Below are positions 9,467 through 21,000 of a DNA stretch of 64,000 nucleotides, in pieces (the stretch's first letter is position 1; each line of letters starts with the position of its first letter). The position numbers were made by a program, and so were the translations under genes. Below the pieces are notes generated by a model, which saw only the letters and a list, made by a program, of their open reading frames with translations, was not told the origin of the DNA and did not search any database. This DNA is from Diplonema japonicum (lineage: Eukaryota; Euglenozoa; Diplonemea; Diplonemida; Diplonemidae), in assembly GCA_964019335.1 (NCBI GenBank), contig OZ025654.1, positions 744,001 to 808,000 on the forward strand, read 5' to 3'.

Positions 9467-10954
9467 CTAGGGTGGCGTGTGGCCAGCCGTGCTTCTGCAA
9501 GGGGAGGGTTCATCCGGCAGCGTTGGAATCAAAACAGCTTCTGTGTCTAATGGGTCGTGTTCGGTGTCAGCAGACACATGCTGCGGCAGTCCACAAGCGG
9601 CCCCTGCAGACACGAGAATGACGCAGCCATAGATACACATAGCCAAAGGGAGATCGCTACCAGCAAGGTGCACTGTGTACGGAGCTATAATGGACCCTAG
9701 CTTGCCGGAAGCCGTGCACACGCCCATCACGGTGGCGCGCACGTGGGCCGCAAGGACCTCAGATGTCCAAATGTAAATGATAGTGAACGAAGCCGTGACT
9801 AGCATCTGGCCAACGAAGGAACACCACTTTGCAACTTTCAGTGACAGGGGTATGAAGGAAAAGCAGCACAGTGCAGCACCGATGCAGGAGCCTACCATAG
9901 TGGTCTTCTTCCCCAAGGCGTTGAGGGCAAACTGCAGTATGATGTAAACAGGCATCTCTACCACAGACAGGATCGTCCCGTTCACATAGTCATCGCCGGG
10001 CAGGGTGGCGCCGCCAAGCCCGAGGCCAAAGTAGCACAGTGCGCAGCAGAACCAGCACAGCATGAGCTGCATAAGCGTGACTCTGTTCTTGCTGTCGAAG
10101 AGGATTCTAAAAAAGGGGTTTCTTATGTTGGTCTGCGTGGAGGGCTTGTCTTCTGCCTCCAGCACCTGAGGCGCCTTCCACGTCTTGTCGGCCATCCTGC
10201 GCAGCGACGCCAGAGCCGCCGTTTCGTCGATACCTGTAAGCCATCTAGGGCTCTCAGGTGCCTTTAACGGCCATAGCATCAAGGGGAACGTGACCACCGC
10301 CACAGCGTAGCACACGCTGCGCCACTCGTCGCGCAGGGTGTACGCCAGCAAGGCAGTGCTGCCGCTACCCAGAGCCGACAGGGTAAAATAAGAAGTGCCA
10401 AAAAATGATGCCTTCGAAGAGGGCAGCAGTTCGAACCCGAACACGTAGATGTACAACAGCGCAGAGCCGACGGCAGCGCCGTGCAAGAACTTACAAACAA
10501 TGTACGCATCAGCAGTGCTGGCTGTGCCGCATGCCATGCATGAGGAACCGAGTAGGAAGAGGGACACGCAAAGAGGTACTTTCCTGCCATGCCTGTCAGA
10601 GAACTGTCCCGCGAAGAGGGATGCTATGAGCCACCCAAAAAAGAAAACTGACTGCGAAAAGGGCACCTTCCACTCGTCTTCACACTGCAGACCCCACTCA
10701 AGTTGCACGCTGCTACCAGACCATTTCCAGCCTGCTTTCGAGAGCGTGCCGTCATCGTTGCACATTGCTATATCGCTGGGTGCTTTTTCGCCTGAACACC
10801 ACCCGCCTTGGCACACCACAGAAGGGGGGATGTTCACGTAGTACATCAGCATCACATTTGAGCTCAACACCGCACCTGCGAGCCACGCAGAGCATAGGTG
10901 CGCAACTTGGAACCTTCCTATTCCGATGCTATCAATGGCATCCGTCACTTTCAT
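9467..10954 (-). CDS. MFS transporter, SLC22 (organic ion)-like
   Basis: This 495-residue, about 12-span membrane protein belongs to the major facilitator superfamily. The loop between spans 2 and 3 carries the family signature GQFSDRHGRK. A large extracellular loop lies between spans 1 and 2, with several Cys and a W-rich segment, and PESPRWL follows span 6. Both are hallmarks of the SLC22 organic cation/anion/carnitine branch. Substrate cannot be told from sequence. The start at 10954 is chosen because a clean acceptor (pyrimidine tract then CAG) ends six bases before it; the upstream in-frame residues are leader. The C-terminus is hydrophilic, acidic and proline-containing. It lies in the minus-strand cluster with no sign of transfer. 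Confidence 0.88.
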   Translation of the reverse strand: MKVTDAIDSIGIGRFQVAHLCSAWLAGAVLSSNVMLMYYVNIPPSVVCQGGWCSGEKAPSDIAMCNDDGTLSKAGWKWSGSSVQLEWGLQCEDEWKVPFSQSVFFFGWLIASLFAGQFSDRHGRKVPLCVSLFLLGSSCMACGTASTADAYIVCKFLHGAAVGSALLYIYVFGFELLPSSKASFFGTSYFTLSALGSGSTALLAYTLRDEWRSVCYAVAVVTFPLMLWPLKAPESPRWLTGIDETAALASLRRMADKTWKAPQVLEAEDKPSTQTNIRNPFFRILFDSKNRVTLMQLMLCWFCCALCYFGLGLGGATLPGDDYVNGTILSVVEMPVYIILQFALNALGKKTTMVGSCIGAALCCFSFIPLSLKVAKWCSFVGQMLVTASFTIIYIWTSEVLAAHVRATVMGVCTASGKLGSIIAPYTVHLAGSDLPLAMCIYGCVILVSAGAACGLPQHVSADTEHDPLDTEAVLIPTLPDEPSPCRSTAGHTPP

Positions 10955-11084
10955 AACACCTGCATGGTGGAGAACAGACAGCAGGAAGGAATAATAAGAT
11001 GGAGGTGCAGCACTTATGCATAATTCAACTCGCAAAAAATGGGGGGGGGAATAAGTTGAAAGAAAGGGCCCACTGGAAAGAGGG

Positions 11085-12467
11085 CTACGACGCAGAGGCG
11101 AGCCTCTGGATGGACTGGTTTATCTGCTGCTTTGAAAGCGTTGCGAAAACAGGGGCAGTGCCGCCGATATACTTCTCGCACAGCGCACGATGCGTCTCTT
11201 TTTTCTTGTCCTTCCGTTCGTAGAACAGTCTGTTGTTACTCCGCTTCACTTCTTCCACAGTCAGCTTGCGTGACTCTGTTTTTTCCGACCACTTTTCTAC
11301 TGCCTTCTTAGTAGTCTCCTGTTCTTTGGTTAGCCCTTCATAAAAGACTCGGTGAACCAAAGCCTCGATATCATCTGAGCCCATCACCTTTCTTGGAGAC
11401 TTGGCTTGCAGGATTTCTAGTACCTTTTGGTCTGATTGCTCGGCTTTTTCCCTTCTCATCGTGAGCTCTCTGTCGTGGAGTCTAGCAGCTAGCTCGGTTT
11501 GCACTGACCGCTTGAGTCTTGGGCCTCTGTCAAGAGCAGGGAGTTCCTTGCGGACGGGCGGTTTGAACAACCTATCTGAGATCGGTGTTGGAGTGAACGG
11601 CATGGGAGGCAGGTCTCTCTCAACTGGCGTCGGATAGTTGTCTAAGGTAGTCTTTGCCCCCTTCTGGCGTGCCACGTGGCCCCTCAACACACGATCTTCT
11701 TTGCTGTTCAGCATCGCGTTGCGAAGCAGAGGGACATACTTCTCTTTCACAGCGTCCCTATCGTCCTCCGCCCTCTCTAATTCCGTCAGCATAATCAGCA
11801 GGTTTTTGCCCGCCTCTTTAAATGCGTCTCCTGTCAGCTTCCTTCTCTGCACTTTAAAGTTCTTGACCCTTGCCTGTATCTGATCTACCCGTGCTTCCTT
11901 GGGTGCCAGGGCTTCCTTATACTCCTGTTGCATTGCTCTGAAACGCTCTTGCTTCTTCTTGGCAGCGTCGAGTGTGTTTTTATCCTCTTGCTCCCCTGTG
12001 GCTCGGCCGGCTGTCGAGTGACGTCGATGGGACAGCTTGATGGCTTCTTCTTCACGCCGCGCTGTTTGGAGCTCCTTTTGCGACTTGACCTCCTTGGCTG
12101 CCATCATGCCCCTAAGGACCCGCTCCTCGTCTGCTGTGTACTTGATGGCCACGTCATCGTAGTGCTGCACCACACTGAGGTGGTTGGCCTCTTTCTCGTC
12201 GATAGTCTTCAGCAGGGCTTCTTTTTTTTCAAGCAGTGCCAGTTTCTCTGCAGATGATAAGTTGTTATCCAGCTCAGTGTTCAGGTCGCTCATCTGCTGA
12301 GTGACTTCTTTTAGTTCCGCTAAGGCCTCTTCGATCACTCTCTCCCGCTCTTCGCTCTGCTGCTCGATGTCCCTCATTTTCTTCCTCACCTGCATCCTCA
12401 GCTCTGCGTCCTTCTCGATGTCGCCTATGTCGCCGTGTGACCTCCTCTTGTTGGCCTCATCTTCCAT
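11085..12467 (-). CDS. Coiled-coil protein of unknown function
   Basis: This 460-residue, highly charged protein starts at the ATG at 12467. An upstream in-frame ATG at 12509 lies before a likely splice acceptor (CACCACAG), so it is leader. Most of the chain is helical coiled coil, broken by a proline-rich linker at about 280-320 with the short repeats PTPVERDLPPMPF and TPISDRLFKPP. The phrase RVLRG occurs twice, about 170 residues apart, hinting at an internal duplication. No enzymatic motif is visible. Charged coiled-coil proteins of this kind are common in the flagellar and cytoskeletal proteome of euglenozoans, but that role is only a guess. Confidence 0.8.
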   Translation of the reverse strand: MEDEANKRRSHGDIGDIEKDAELRMQVRKKMRDIEQQSEERERVIEEALAELKEVTQQMSDLNTELDNNLSSAEKLALLEKKEALLKTIDEKEANHLSVVQHYDDVAIKYTADEERVLRGMMAAKEVKSQKELQTARREEEAIKLSHRRHSTAGRATGEQEDKNTLDAAKKKQERFRAMQQEYKEALAPKEARVDQIQARVKNFKVQRRKLTGDAFKEAGKNLLIMLTELERAEDDRDAVKEKYVPLLRNAMLNSKEDRVLRGHVARQKGAKTTLDNYPTPVERDLPPMPFTPTPISDRLFKPPVRKELPALDRGPRLKRSVQTELAARLHDRELTMRREKAEQSDQKVLEILQAKSPRKVMGSDDIEALVHRVFYEGLTKEQETTKKAVEKWSEKTESRKLTVEEVKRSNNRLFYERKDKKKETHRALCEKYIGGTAPVFATLSKQQINQSIQRLASAS

Positions 12468-12576
12468 GTGTTGCTCTGTTGCTCCTGTGGTGTAATGAAA
12501 TGGGGACAAAAAGAATATCGTTTTTCAATTCAAGTCAGCTAACTGATATAGTGCTTACTGCAGGATGAGTGGGTGG

Positions 12577-13148
12577 TTAGTGCTGTGGGAGCCTTCCAGC
12601 GTTCTGCCAGTTCTTCCTCTTCAGTTTGTAGTCCATAGTGGTTGCCGCGTCTACTTCTTTCACATCAGACTTTCGCACTTGCCCCACGTTCTGCTGCAGG
12701 ACAGGCATCGTGGCCCGTCGTTTTGCGCTGTTCTGGAAGGACGACCATTGCCCCATGGTGTCCTGCAACTCTGCTTCTTGGTGAAGATCGTATTCACGCT
12801 TGCGTTCCTTTTTATTCAACCTCTCTGCCTTTTCGGAAATACTTCTCTCGACTTTCAAGTAGTATTCCCTTTCCGCCTTTGCCTTAGCAGCCACTGCCCG
12901 TGCTTCCGGTGAGAGCTCCTCTTCCATTGTGGTCTCTTCCCTCGTTCCGCTGGTGCCTTTCGCCTGTCGCAACCATTTTTCAAGACCGGTGGCATCTCTA
13001 TACATGTCTCTTTGTTTTTTATCTGCAGCTTTTTTCTCTGCGGCATCCTTGAATTTCTTCAACACGGCAGGGTCGTTCAAATTCTTGTACGCCTTGTCAG
13101 CAATGGTGAATGCGTCAGATGCACCGGGGAGCTGTAAAGTATAGATTT

Positions 13149-13186
<38 letters not shown>

Positions 13187-13362
13187 CTTTTTCCCCACTA
13201 TACCTTGCACTTGTCAGGATGCAGTTTTACCACAATCTTCTTAAAAGAAGACTTCACGTCATCGATGGTACACGTCTCAAGGTCCAGCCCCAAGATCTTG
13301 AACCAGTCATCTCCAGCATCGTTGATATGCTTCATAAGCGCCTCGGACTCCTCTCTACCCAT
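12577..13362 (-). CDS. DNAJC8-like J-domain protein, one intron
   Basis: Two exons join to encode 237 residues. Exon 1 (13362-13204) holds a J-domain start, DDWFKILGLDL, and the diagnostic HPDK at the end of helix II. Exon 2 (13131-12577) supplies helix III (ADKAYKNLND) and a highly charged helical tail with W-x2-FQ-like residues. The intron, 13203-13132 (72 nt), is GT-AG and phase 0, and in sense it contains a run of more than 30 A before CTTTACAG. The J-domain followed by a long charged helix matches DNAJC8/SPF31, a nuclear protein associated with the spliceosome that recruits Hsp70. The start at 13362 follows an acceptor-like CACCAG. The position of the HPD and the AYK helix make the assignment good, though orthology rather than general J-protein membership is inference. 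Confidence 0.82.
13132..13203 (-). other. Spliceosomal intron with A-run (DNAJC8-like gene)
   Basis: GT-AG intron of 72 nt on the minus strand. The donor is GTATAG and the acceptor CTTTACAG. A run of more than 30 A (sense) fills the middle. Removing it joins the two halves of the J-domain in frame. Confidence 0.85.
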
Positions 13363-13618
13363 TTTGTTTGTGGTAACCCTGGTGGTTTAGTTGAACGAAA
13401 AAAACACTAGTTCAGAAGAAGATATGTAACAAAAACAGGAAGTTCGGTTAAAAAGGAGAAAGAAAAAAAGACTAAACGATTTTTTTTTCTTTTTTTTTTT
13501 TTTTTTTTTTTTGCTGGAACAAGTAAACAAATTTTTGAAAAGAATTGTTATTGCAAAAAAGAGTAGAGGCAGCTTGTCCGTTTATCCCTACTGTAGGTGA
13601 AAACGCACAAACAAAAAT

Positions 13619-13900
13619 ATGGCTTGCGCAGACATCGACCCGTCGGAGTTGTCGGTTATGCTATACCCGGAGGGGGCCCCCACGGCGCCGGCGGACCCGG
13701 ACTGTGCTGCCGGCTGCGACCGGGAGCACAAAACGGGGTTCCATTGCCCCAGATGTGGTTGCCTGGGCAACGAAGCCTGCCTCAGGCAGGTCCACAAAAG
13801 GGATGGAACCCACCTTCTAAAGGACCTGGGCTCCCGGCTTGCACAAACAATCAGCCGACTCTTTTTTTTTTTTTTTTTTTTTCTTGTGAACAGAGAATAA
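13619..13900 (+). CDS. Small cysteine/histidine-rich ORF against the cluster direction
   Basis: This 93-codon plus-strand frame encodes an acidic start, then a C-x3-C-x3-H...HC-x2-C-x-C...C pattern between residues 29 and 60 (CAAGCD, HCPRCGC, EAC, VH) that could bind two zinc ions. A pyrimidine-rich tract ending in CTGTAG lies about 22 bases before the ATG. The last residues come from a poly-T run. The composition up to that run is protein-like and far better than the overlapping minus-strand frame. It is odd because every neighbouring gene is on the other strand. It may be a fragment of a gene, a retrocopy or a real small gene; the family is not recognised. Confidence 0.4.
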   Translation: MACADIDPSELSVMLYPEGAPTAPADPDCAAGCDREHKTGFHCPRCGCLGNEACLRQVHKRDGTHLLKDLGSRLAQTISRLFFFFFFFLVNRE

Positions 13901-14104
13901 AGAACAAGACCACATTTGAGTAGCGCGACGAAACAAACAACAATCCTTCTCGTTCGGTGTTTCCCCATTTGGGCCGTTGTGCAGATGCTGTTCGATAAGT
14001 TCGACCAGCAGGGGCGGCAGGGGAGCTGACAAGAGTTGAACTTTGCGTTTGAGAGTAAGACGGTTCCCAGACACCAAAACAAATAAATGTAACAGAAGAG
14101 AAAG

Positions 14105-14851
14105 CTAGAATACAAGCAGCCAATCACCGTCTTCATTTGTAGGCACGTCCCGAGCAGGGGCGGGTGCAGGCTGAGCACGGATAGGAGGCGTCGAAAGCAT
14201 TGCAGATGTATCAGCTCCAGGAAGGGAGAAAGTCAAAGCTCTACTACTCGAATATTTGGTATGCTTAATACAGGAATGGTCAGGGCGGATGGCAGGGTCG
14301 TGGTAGTCTTCAGGAGGCGGGTGGTGCTCGGGGGAAGGTGGCGCCAGTTCCGTGTCGGAGCCCTGTGAAGAATCGTCGCAGTGAGGCGGGAGGCACGACT
14401 TGCACAGCTTTTTCCTGCACACCGAGCAACCCTTGTTGAAGATAGGCCACTTTCCACATCGCGTACATTCCACGAGCCCACGCCCAAGGCCAACGACACT
14501 GTGCGACTTGCATGGGTTGCACTCGACGGTCGTCCTCGGGGGAGACGCCTTGACAACGGTACAGCTTGCAGCTGGGACCCACTTCTTGATGCCCAGCATT
14601 GAGAAGCTGACGTACACATCTTCTTCCCAACGCTTGTTCCGTGTTACCCGACCAACGCCCAGCCCCGGCACCAGGACATGTGCTCCTACACACAATGCAG
14701 GTTGTATCTCTTTCGGATGTGCTTTTTTCTCCACTCCACTACCCACGTCTACCACCACTAGCCCGTCCACTACATCTCTCACTAGACCCCGCTCCTTTCC
14801 TTTTAACACCACAGGTGACCCTCCTGTCAACACTACATTCACCCGGTTCAT
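14105..14851 (-). CDS. Tandem small-barrel + zinc-finger protein
   Basis: This 248-residue protein has two SH3/KOW-like strand-rich segments at about 1-50 and 50-105, each of the type G-x-V-x2-V-x5-VVVDV. A cysteine-rich region at about 111-153 follows, with C-x2-C pairs at 111/114, 129/132, 142/145 and 150/153 that could form one or two zinc sites. The C-terminal 90 residues are Ser/Pro/Asp-rich and disordered-looking. A strong acceptor (CACGCAG) ends four bases before the ATG at 14851. The order of barrel then zinc finger repeats that of the protein at 7764-9011, and similar barrels occur in the cytosolic tail of the giant receptor next door. This suggests a reading or adaptor module that is frequent in this genome. 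Function is unknown. Confidence 0.72.
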   Translation of the reverse strand: MNRVNVVLTGGSPVVLKGKERGLVRDVVDGLVVVDVGSGVEKKAHPKEIQPALCVGAHVLVPGLGVGRVTRNKRWEEDVYVSFSMLGIKKWVPAASCTVVKASPPRTTVECNPCKSHSVVGLGRGLVECTRCGKWPIFNKGCSVCRKKLCKSCLPPHCDDSSQGSDTELAPPSPEHHPPPEDYHDPAIRPDHSCIKHTKYSSSRALTFSLPGADTSAMLSTPPIRAQPAPAPARDVPTNEDGDWLLVF

Positions 14852-15088
14852 CCGCCTGCGTGTTGAATATAAGCAGAAGGATGCAACAAGAGGCGGAAGA
14901 GAAGACGGAGAAGATAAAGGAGGGGGGAGAAAGATTCCAAGAGGCGGTGATAGAAAGGATAAAAAGGGTGGAATTTCATGTATACAGCTATAGACCAGAA
15001 AAACAAGGAAGAAGAAGAAAAAAAAACCGAGAATAGAAGGGAGGAACGAGTTTAGAGAAAATAATTGGCCCCTTGGAAAAGGGTGCTT

Positions 15089-18000
15089 CTAAAGTACGGT
15101 ACTGTCAACATCGTTGGACATGTCGATGAGGTGGCTGGACTGGGAGGAGGAGGTGGGGGTGTGGGGGTCATGCATATGCTCTATACGGTTATTGACCAGC
15201 ATGGTGGCGAGGTTGGCTTTTGACGCACGGCGCTTGACCTCTGGTTGCGGCAGGACAGAGCGCCATGCCACAGAGCCTTCGGGTTTGGCAGTGCTGGCAG
15301 TGTCCACAGGCTTCAACATCTCTTCCGAGTACCATGCCACACTGCCATCAGGCCCTTTGACTCCGAACGGTGTGCTTGTCTCACCGTCGGACAGAATCTG
15401 CAACACCATGCCTATTTCGCCATGTATCATACAAGTGTCCTCTGATGGGATCACGTCCTCTACAAGTTCTACCGTGTCCCCTATAGCAATATCCAGTTTT
15501 TCCAGTTGCAAGTCTTCGCTGTTTTTGTTATACCATTTCGCTGCCTCGTACGGTTCCAGGCACACGTGCACCTTCACTCGTGTGTCGTCTTCCGATATGT
15601 TGACAATCTGCCCCGTCGACCACTCGGCGTCTTCGTTCCGCACATTCACAAACGGTCCGTTGGTGATGTCCACATTGTCCTTGTGTGTGGTGATGTTGCT
15701 CCCATCGCACATCTTGACCTTGACGGTCGCTTCCTTCTTGCCTTGCCCGCGTACAATGCCCTTCCACGGTGTGTTTGTTGTGACCCTCACTGTGTCTCCC
15801 AGGCAGTACCCTCTGATGACAACCGGATTCGCTGTAACAGAGTAGTCTGTGGACCCGCCTCCATCGTAGTCTTCCCATTCGTTCCTTCCAAGATGCGGGC
15901 CCTGCAGCGTCTTCCCCGACACCAGGTACCCTATGTTCTGGCTCATTTCTTCATGAGTGCTGCACACCGCCCACAGCCCGGTCTTCGTCCTGTAGCACAG
16001 CCTGTCATAATTATCCTCTTCTCGCCTGTCTCTCTCCCACACGGGGTACCCGTTGTGCAGCACGTCATGTCGTGTATATACACCGTGGCAGCTTGCAACC
16101 TGCTCTTTCTTCGCCCATGAACATGCCACCCAAAGGTTGAGGGGCTCCAGGCAGTCGTCTTCGTCCCCATATTTGTTCCTTGCGATCCTGATGTCGTCAA
16201 GTCTAGCATACGAGATGCCTGAGATGTGCATCGTGTTGTGGATAGGGTCCTCAAGGTCGCGGCAGCGCTGGATGAAGCCGTCAGCTTGGAACTGTAACCA
16301 ACCGTTCACCCTGAAGAGCACTAAGTAAACTGCCTTAGACGTAGAAGCTAAGAGATCCGGTTCAAGGATCCCCACCACGGTGATGTCAGCCTCGTCAAGA
16401 TCTGCCTCGCAGACGAGGGTCTTAATAAACCACTTCTCATCCACACCCATGGCGTTCCCAACCAGCTTGATGGCCAGGCACGGTCCCTGCCTCTCAAATT
16501 CTATGTGCACAAGGACCGAATTGCCTGCAGCTTCTTTGATACCACGCAGTGTTTCCACGTTGATGCCGTTCACCCTCACGGCCCTCCTTCCGATAAACCT
16601 CTGTGCATCCGCATGTTCTGCAGGGCTGTTTACAGTGACGGATTTCAGCAGGGTGTGGTCTTCCCACACGAGACCCATTGGCTCCGCAGTCTTCTTTTCG
16701 ATGAATACCTCGTGTTTCATCATGATGAGCTGTGATCGTGCCCCGTCGTCACGCTTCCTGATCACACGCAGTATGACAAACAGTGCAACAACGATAGCAA
16801 GGATGGCAAAAGCAGTGGCGGGGAACACGAACCACCAATCGAACAGTTTGCTGCCGTTGTTGGTGTCAATGATTGCTTCGTGTGTTGCATATGGTGCTTG
16901 CTGTTCTCTCTCGTTGTGCGGTGACATGCGCTTTCCAGGTTGTGTGATGCTCACAACGGACACCACTGCAGGTACTTGCAACAAGGCGGCAACAATATCC
17001 TGCACTGCGGGGGGTGCCGTGTCGTATTCCACGTCGAGTTCCACCAGTGTCTTCTGCACCGACAAGGCATGTGCCCTCGAGCGGTCCGATGACTCACTCA
17101 CAGTCTCGTTCCCGTACTCGACAGGGTACAACACAGCGCAGTGTGCAAACAGATCATCATTCCAGCTATCTACTCGTACTTCAGGACATGTTCCGTTGCA
17201 CAACTCAGTTTTGCACAAATGTAGCATCCACACCATCCTAGCCATGTCCCCTAACGCTCTACGCAGCTCTGTCGTAAATGAGTACAACCGCCTCATCAAC
17301 ATATCAGGTGCGTCGCTTACGACAAGATGGAACGTCTGATACATATTGGAATCGTCCCATTTCTCGACATGGTGCATCCACTTTGGAATATCTACAGGGC
17401 TTCGTATCCCTTCTGGGGTGCAGTAAGGGAACCCCGTAAAGCCTTCTGCACATGCGTCACACTTTGCACCAGCATACGCAGGTAAGCATGTGCACGTGCA
17501 TGCCCCTTTGAAACCTTGCGGGAAACCATTCGAAGAGCAGTCCCCCACAATGGTGCATTCCGGAGACCCATTGCATGCCACAGTAGACCCATTGACCCCC
17601 TTGTGGCACACGGTGCCTAGGTGGTTGCCGTTCACCCACTGTGTGGCATGTGACTCTACGAAGGAGATCAGGCCTTGGCTTGTATACTTCTTCTTTTCGG
17701 ACAGCATTGACGTGGCTAACGCGGGGCTCAAGGGCAGATCGACACTGCTCGTGTACTTGGAAAATACTTCTTGCGCTTGCGGAGTACGTGTCACACGTCC
17801 CATAGAGTCCGCTGTTCCCTGCACGTTGCCGCTATCATCTAAGATCCTTGAGCCTGGGGGAAACAGCTCCTCGGGCCCTATCGAAAGGGTCTTGCCTGAT
17901 GGAAGTGTTGCTGTTTGCAGCACTTCCTCTTTTTTGATATTTATATCGAGATCGATGAAAACAGAGGCAGCCTGTGCTTGAAGGAATTGCGCAGTACGTG

Positions 18001-21000
18001 CGCTGCTGATCGCCGTCCCATTGGCGTAGTAGCAGTCGAGTGGTTTGCCAGCAACATCTGCACGACAGAGCTCTTTGAGCTCGATATCAGTTGGCAAGAC
18101 GCCGAGTTCGGTCGCCATCTGGGAGAGTAGCTCTGCCAGGTATGAAGCACCAAATCTGTCATCCTTGTTGAAGAAGCTGCTCACATCGGTGTTCTCGTAT
18201 GTGAGGTGCAATGCATGCTGCTCAGTCACATTCTCAGTGGTGTACCGCACTACCATGTCTTGTACTGGCAAGGTGAGCGTGGGGGTCACTGCACCGTCGC
18301 TGACATCCGTCACGTTAGCATCGAACTCATTGTAGATGACAGCCTGCCACCTCTCTAGCAGGGATGTTTTCAGCAGCGTGGGTGCCGGTGTAGGTTGCGG
18401 TGTGGTGGCGACTCTCTGCGAACATATAAATGACGTCGCGCCTTGTGCAGTGGTGACATGGTCCGCTGGCTCCTGAATGAAGTGGCACTGCCTCGTGGCT
18501 TCGAAGTACGTCGTCCCCTTGCAATCCCACATCATAACGCACGCAGCTTTGCATACACTTGACGATGTGATCTTCATCTGCAGCACGGATATTTCCTCGC
18601 TCCTGAACTGGTCCGCCGCCTCGAGCTCTGCATCCTCGTGCTCTGCGAAGTCACATGTCAACCCCTGCTCCGGGCACTTGTAGATGTAAGTGCGGTAGCC
18701 ACTGAAGGTGACTTGGCTCCCGATAATCGGAAGAAGCCTCCTTTTGAAGTAGCAGGCACTGTTCGCCATGTCTTCACCATATACACGTGAAAAGGCAACA
18801 CATTCATCTCTAACTTTGCAAGCTTCAATGCATTCGGCAAGTGTGCCTTTCAGGTACCATTGTGTCTCCAGGTTATACCTGTTCGACATCACTCCATAGT
18901 CAGCATCGGCCCAGCCTGCCGTGCAGGGGTTTGTGTCTCCTGCTGCGAGCAGGTTTAGAATGCCTTTTATGCGTTCGTTCCTTCTCTCCACATCCAACTG
19001 CGGCTGCCCACCTTCATCAAGCTGCAACAGGGCTCTGCGCGGCCCGCTTGACGTGACGTCGTCGAAAGGTGCGCTGTCCTCCTCGTTACTTGAATAGTAG
19101 ACGGCCCTCTCCTTCTCCCTCAGGGACCACCGCGTCTCTGCCCAAGGTTTGAGCCCCAGTGCATGAAGTGATGCATCTAGTGCCCCAGGGAGGATTGTGC
19201 TTGATTCGTGGATTTCTTTCAGTCGCTTCAGTACGTCTCGAGAGAAAGTTGCATGGCTAACACCATCAGGTACACGGACATCGAGACTTATAAGGAAGCC
19301 ACTTGAGCCGCTATCATCGGAAGGGAACTGCACACCCTCAAAAACTGCCGCTGACAACCCTGGTTGCTTCATAGTCACGATGACAGTCACCACTGATGTC
19401 TTCGCAGAAAGGAAGGTAGCCATTCTGCTCTTGCGCACGATGTCGCACTCCATCCACAGTGTCTCCAGAGTGCAGTCACGCGAAGGTGTAATGTCGCAAA
19501 CCCCGCTGCATGAATTACTGCATTCACAGCCTCTCACAGATCCTACTTCCTCCCAACAAGTTTCCTTGCTTTCCTCTAGTTTCGTAGTAGCTGCAGGTAC
19601 AGGTACCGAATCAAGCAAGAGACAAGTCGTATCCTTTTGTTCATACACCAGTGCGATGCACCCTTTTGTATTGTAGCACTGCAGTTGGCAGGTTTTCACG
19701 TCGTTGATGTTCTCGATGACAAACAACTCTGAACCATAAACCGGTGCTTCTGTCTTGCCCTTGTCGCACTTGTATGTCACTGTCGTGCTCCTAATAATCT
19801 CTTCCATAGTTGGCTTTGCTTGGCCGTCCGTGTCGCCATCTCGTTTGCAGGACATAATCTTCTGCTTGGTGTGTGGCATATACCTACCAGTCACTTTCCC
19901 CTTAAACAAGACGCAAGTGTCGTTTGCTTTATAGTGCGACGACGCTGTGCAGAGCATGGGTATGATGGCGTAGCTGTACGAAGAGCACAGGAGCGAACAA
20001 TCCGCTGGAGATGTGATGCCAGCGACAGTGATGAGAGTTTTGCCACTGAAGGAAAGGGACGACGTGCAAGTGAAGGCACTTCGCAACTGCCCGCTGTACA
20101 GCGAGTGGTCTCTGTTGCATGCCACGGTGGTAAGGCGAGCTGACATCACAGCTCCCGTGGTGCGGAGACTGCACTGCTTGTTACCTTCATAAGTTAACCC
20201 TATACACTGAGGTATGACGGTGCACAGAGACTTGCACTTAGCAAACGGCACTTTCAGCATGCTCAGCATGTCACCCCCGATGTGCCCTTTACCCTTTGCA
20301 CAGACGAACTCCTCTTGGAGCTCTTTACCTGGCGTGACCACTACACATGCAACACCCGCCGGTACTTCTCTGTACACTTTAATCTTTCTAGACAAAGCCT
20401 TGCTCATCATAAGAACGGAAGTCCCGAACAACGTGCATGTCTTATCGTCTTGCGAGTAGTGGATTGCGCTGCAAGTAAAGCTCTCTTCACATCTAGCTTT
20501 GCAGCTTTCTTTTGTGCTATGTGATGCCACTATGAACCGGTTGCCCAGCAAGGACAGGTCAGTACTGCACTTGAAGGTCTTCGTCCGCCGAATGGCGCGA
20601 GTCACATCAGGGAGGACCTCGCACCCCAGCGAAGTGCTCTTCACAATGTAGCCCTTACCGGTGCCAAGCAAGATGCACTCTTTGTCGTGGTCTTTCCATT
20701 CGATGTACTTGCAGTTTGTTACCTGTGCACACTTGGTCGTGCATGCTTGCACAGTATCAACGTCGATGACGGAGTACAGCAGCTTCCACTTCGTAGGTGA
20801 TGGGTTTGCCGTGCAGTTCAACGTCTTCCTCAAGTCGTCGCGAGGAGTGAACGACTTCTGCGTTCGCTTGGCTTTCGCACATGTTTGCTTGTCACTCCCC
20901 TTTGTGCACGACGGGTAGAACATACACCGCACGTGGTCGCCACTCCACAGATAGTTGTAGCAGGTGCATGAGGGCAGGATGTCGCAAAATGACTTACAAG

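Noticed and set aside
13588-14178. 196-codon minus-strand frame
   Set aside because: It contains a homopolymer Lys run and is less protein-like than the plus-strand Cys/His ORF it overlaps.
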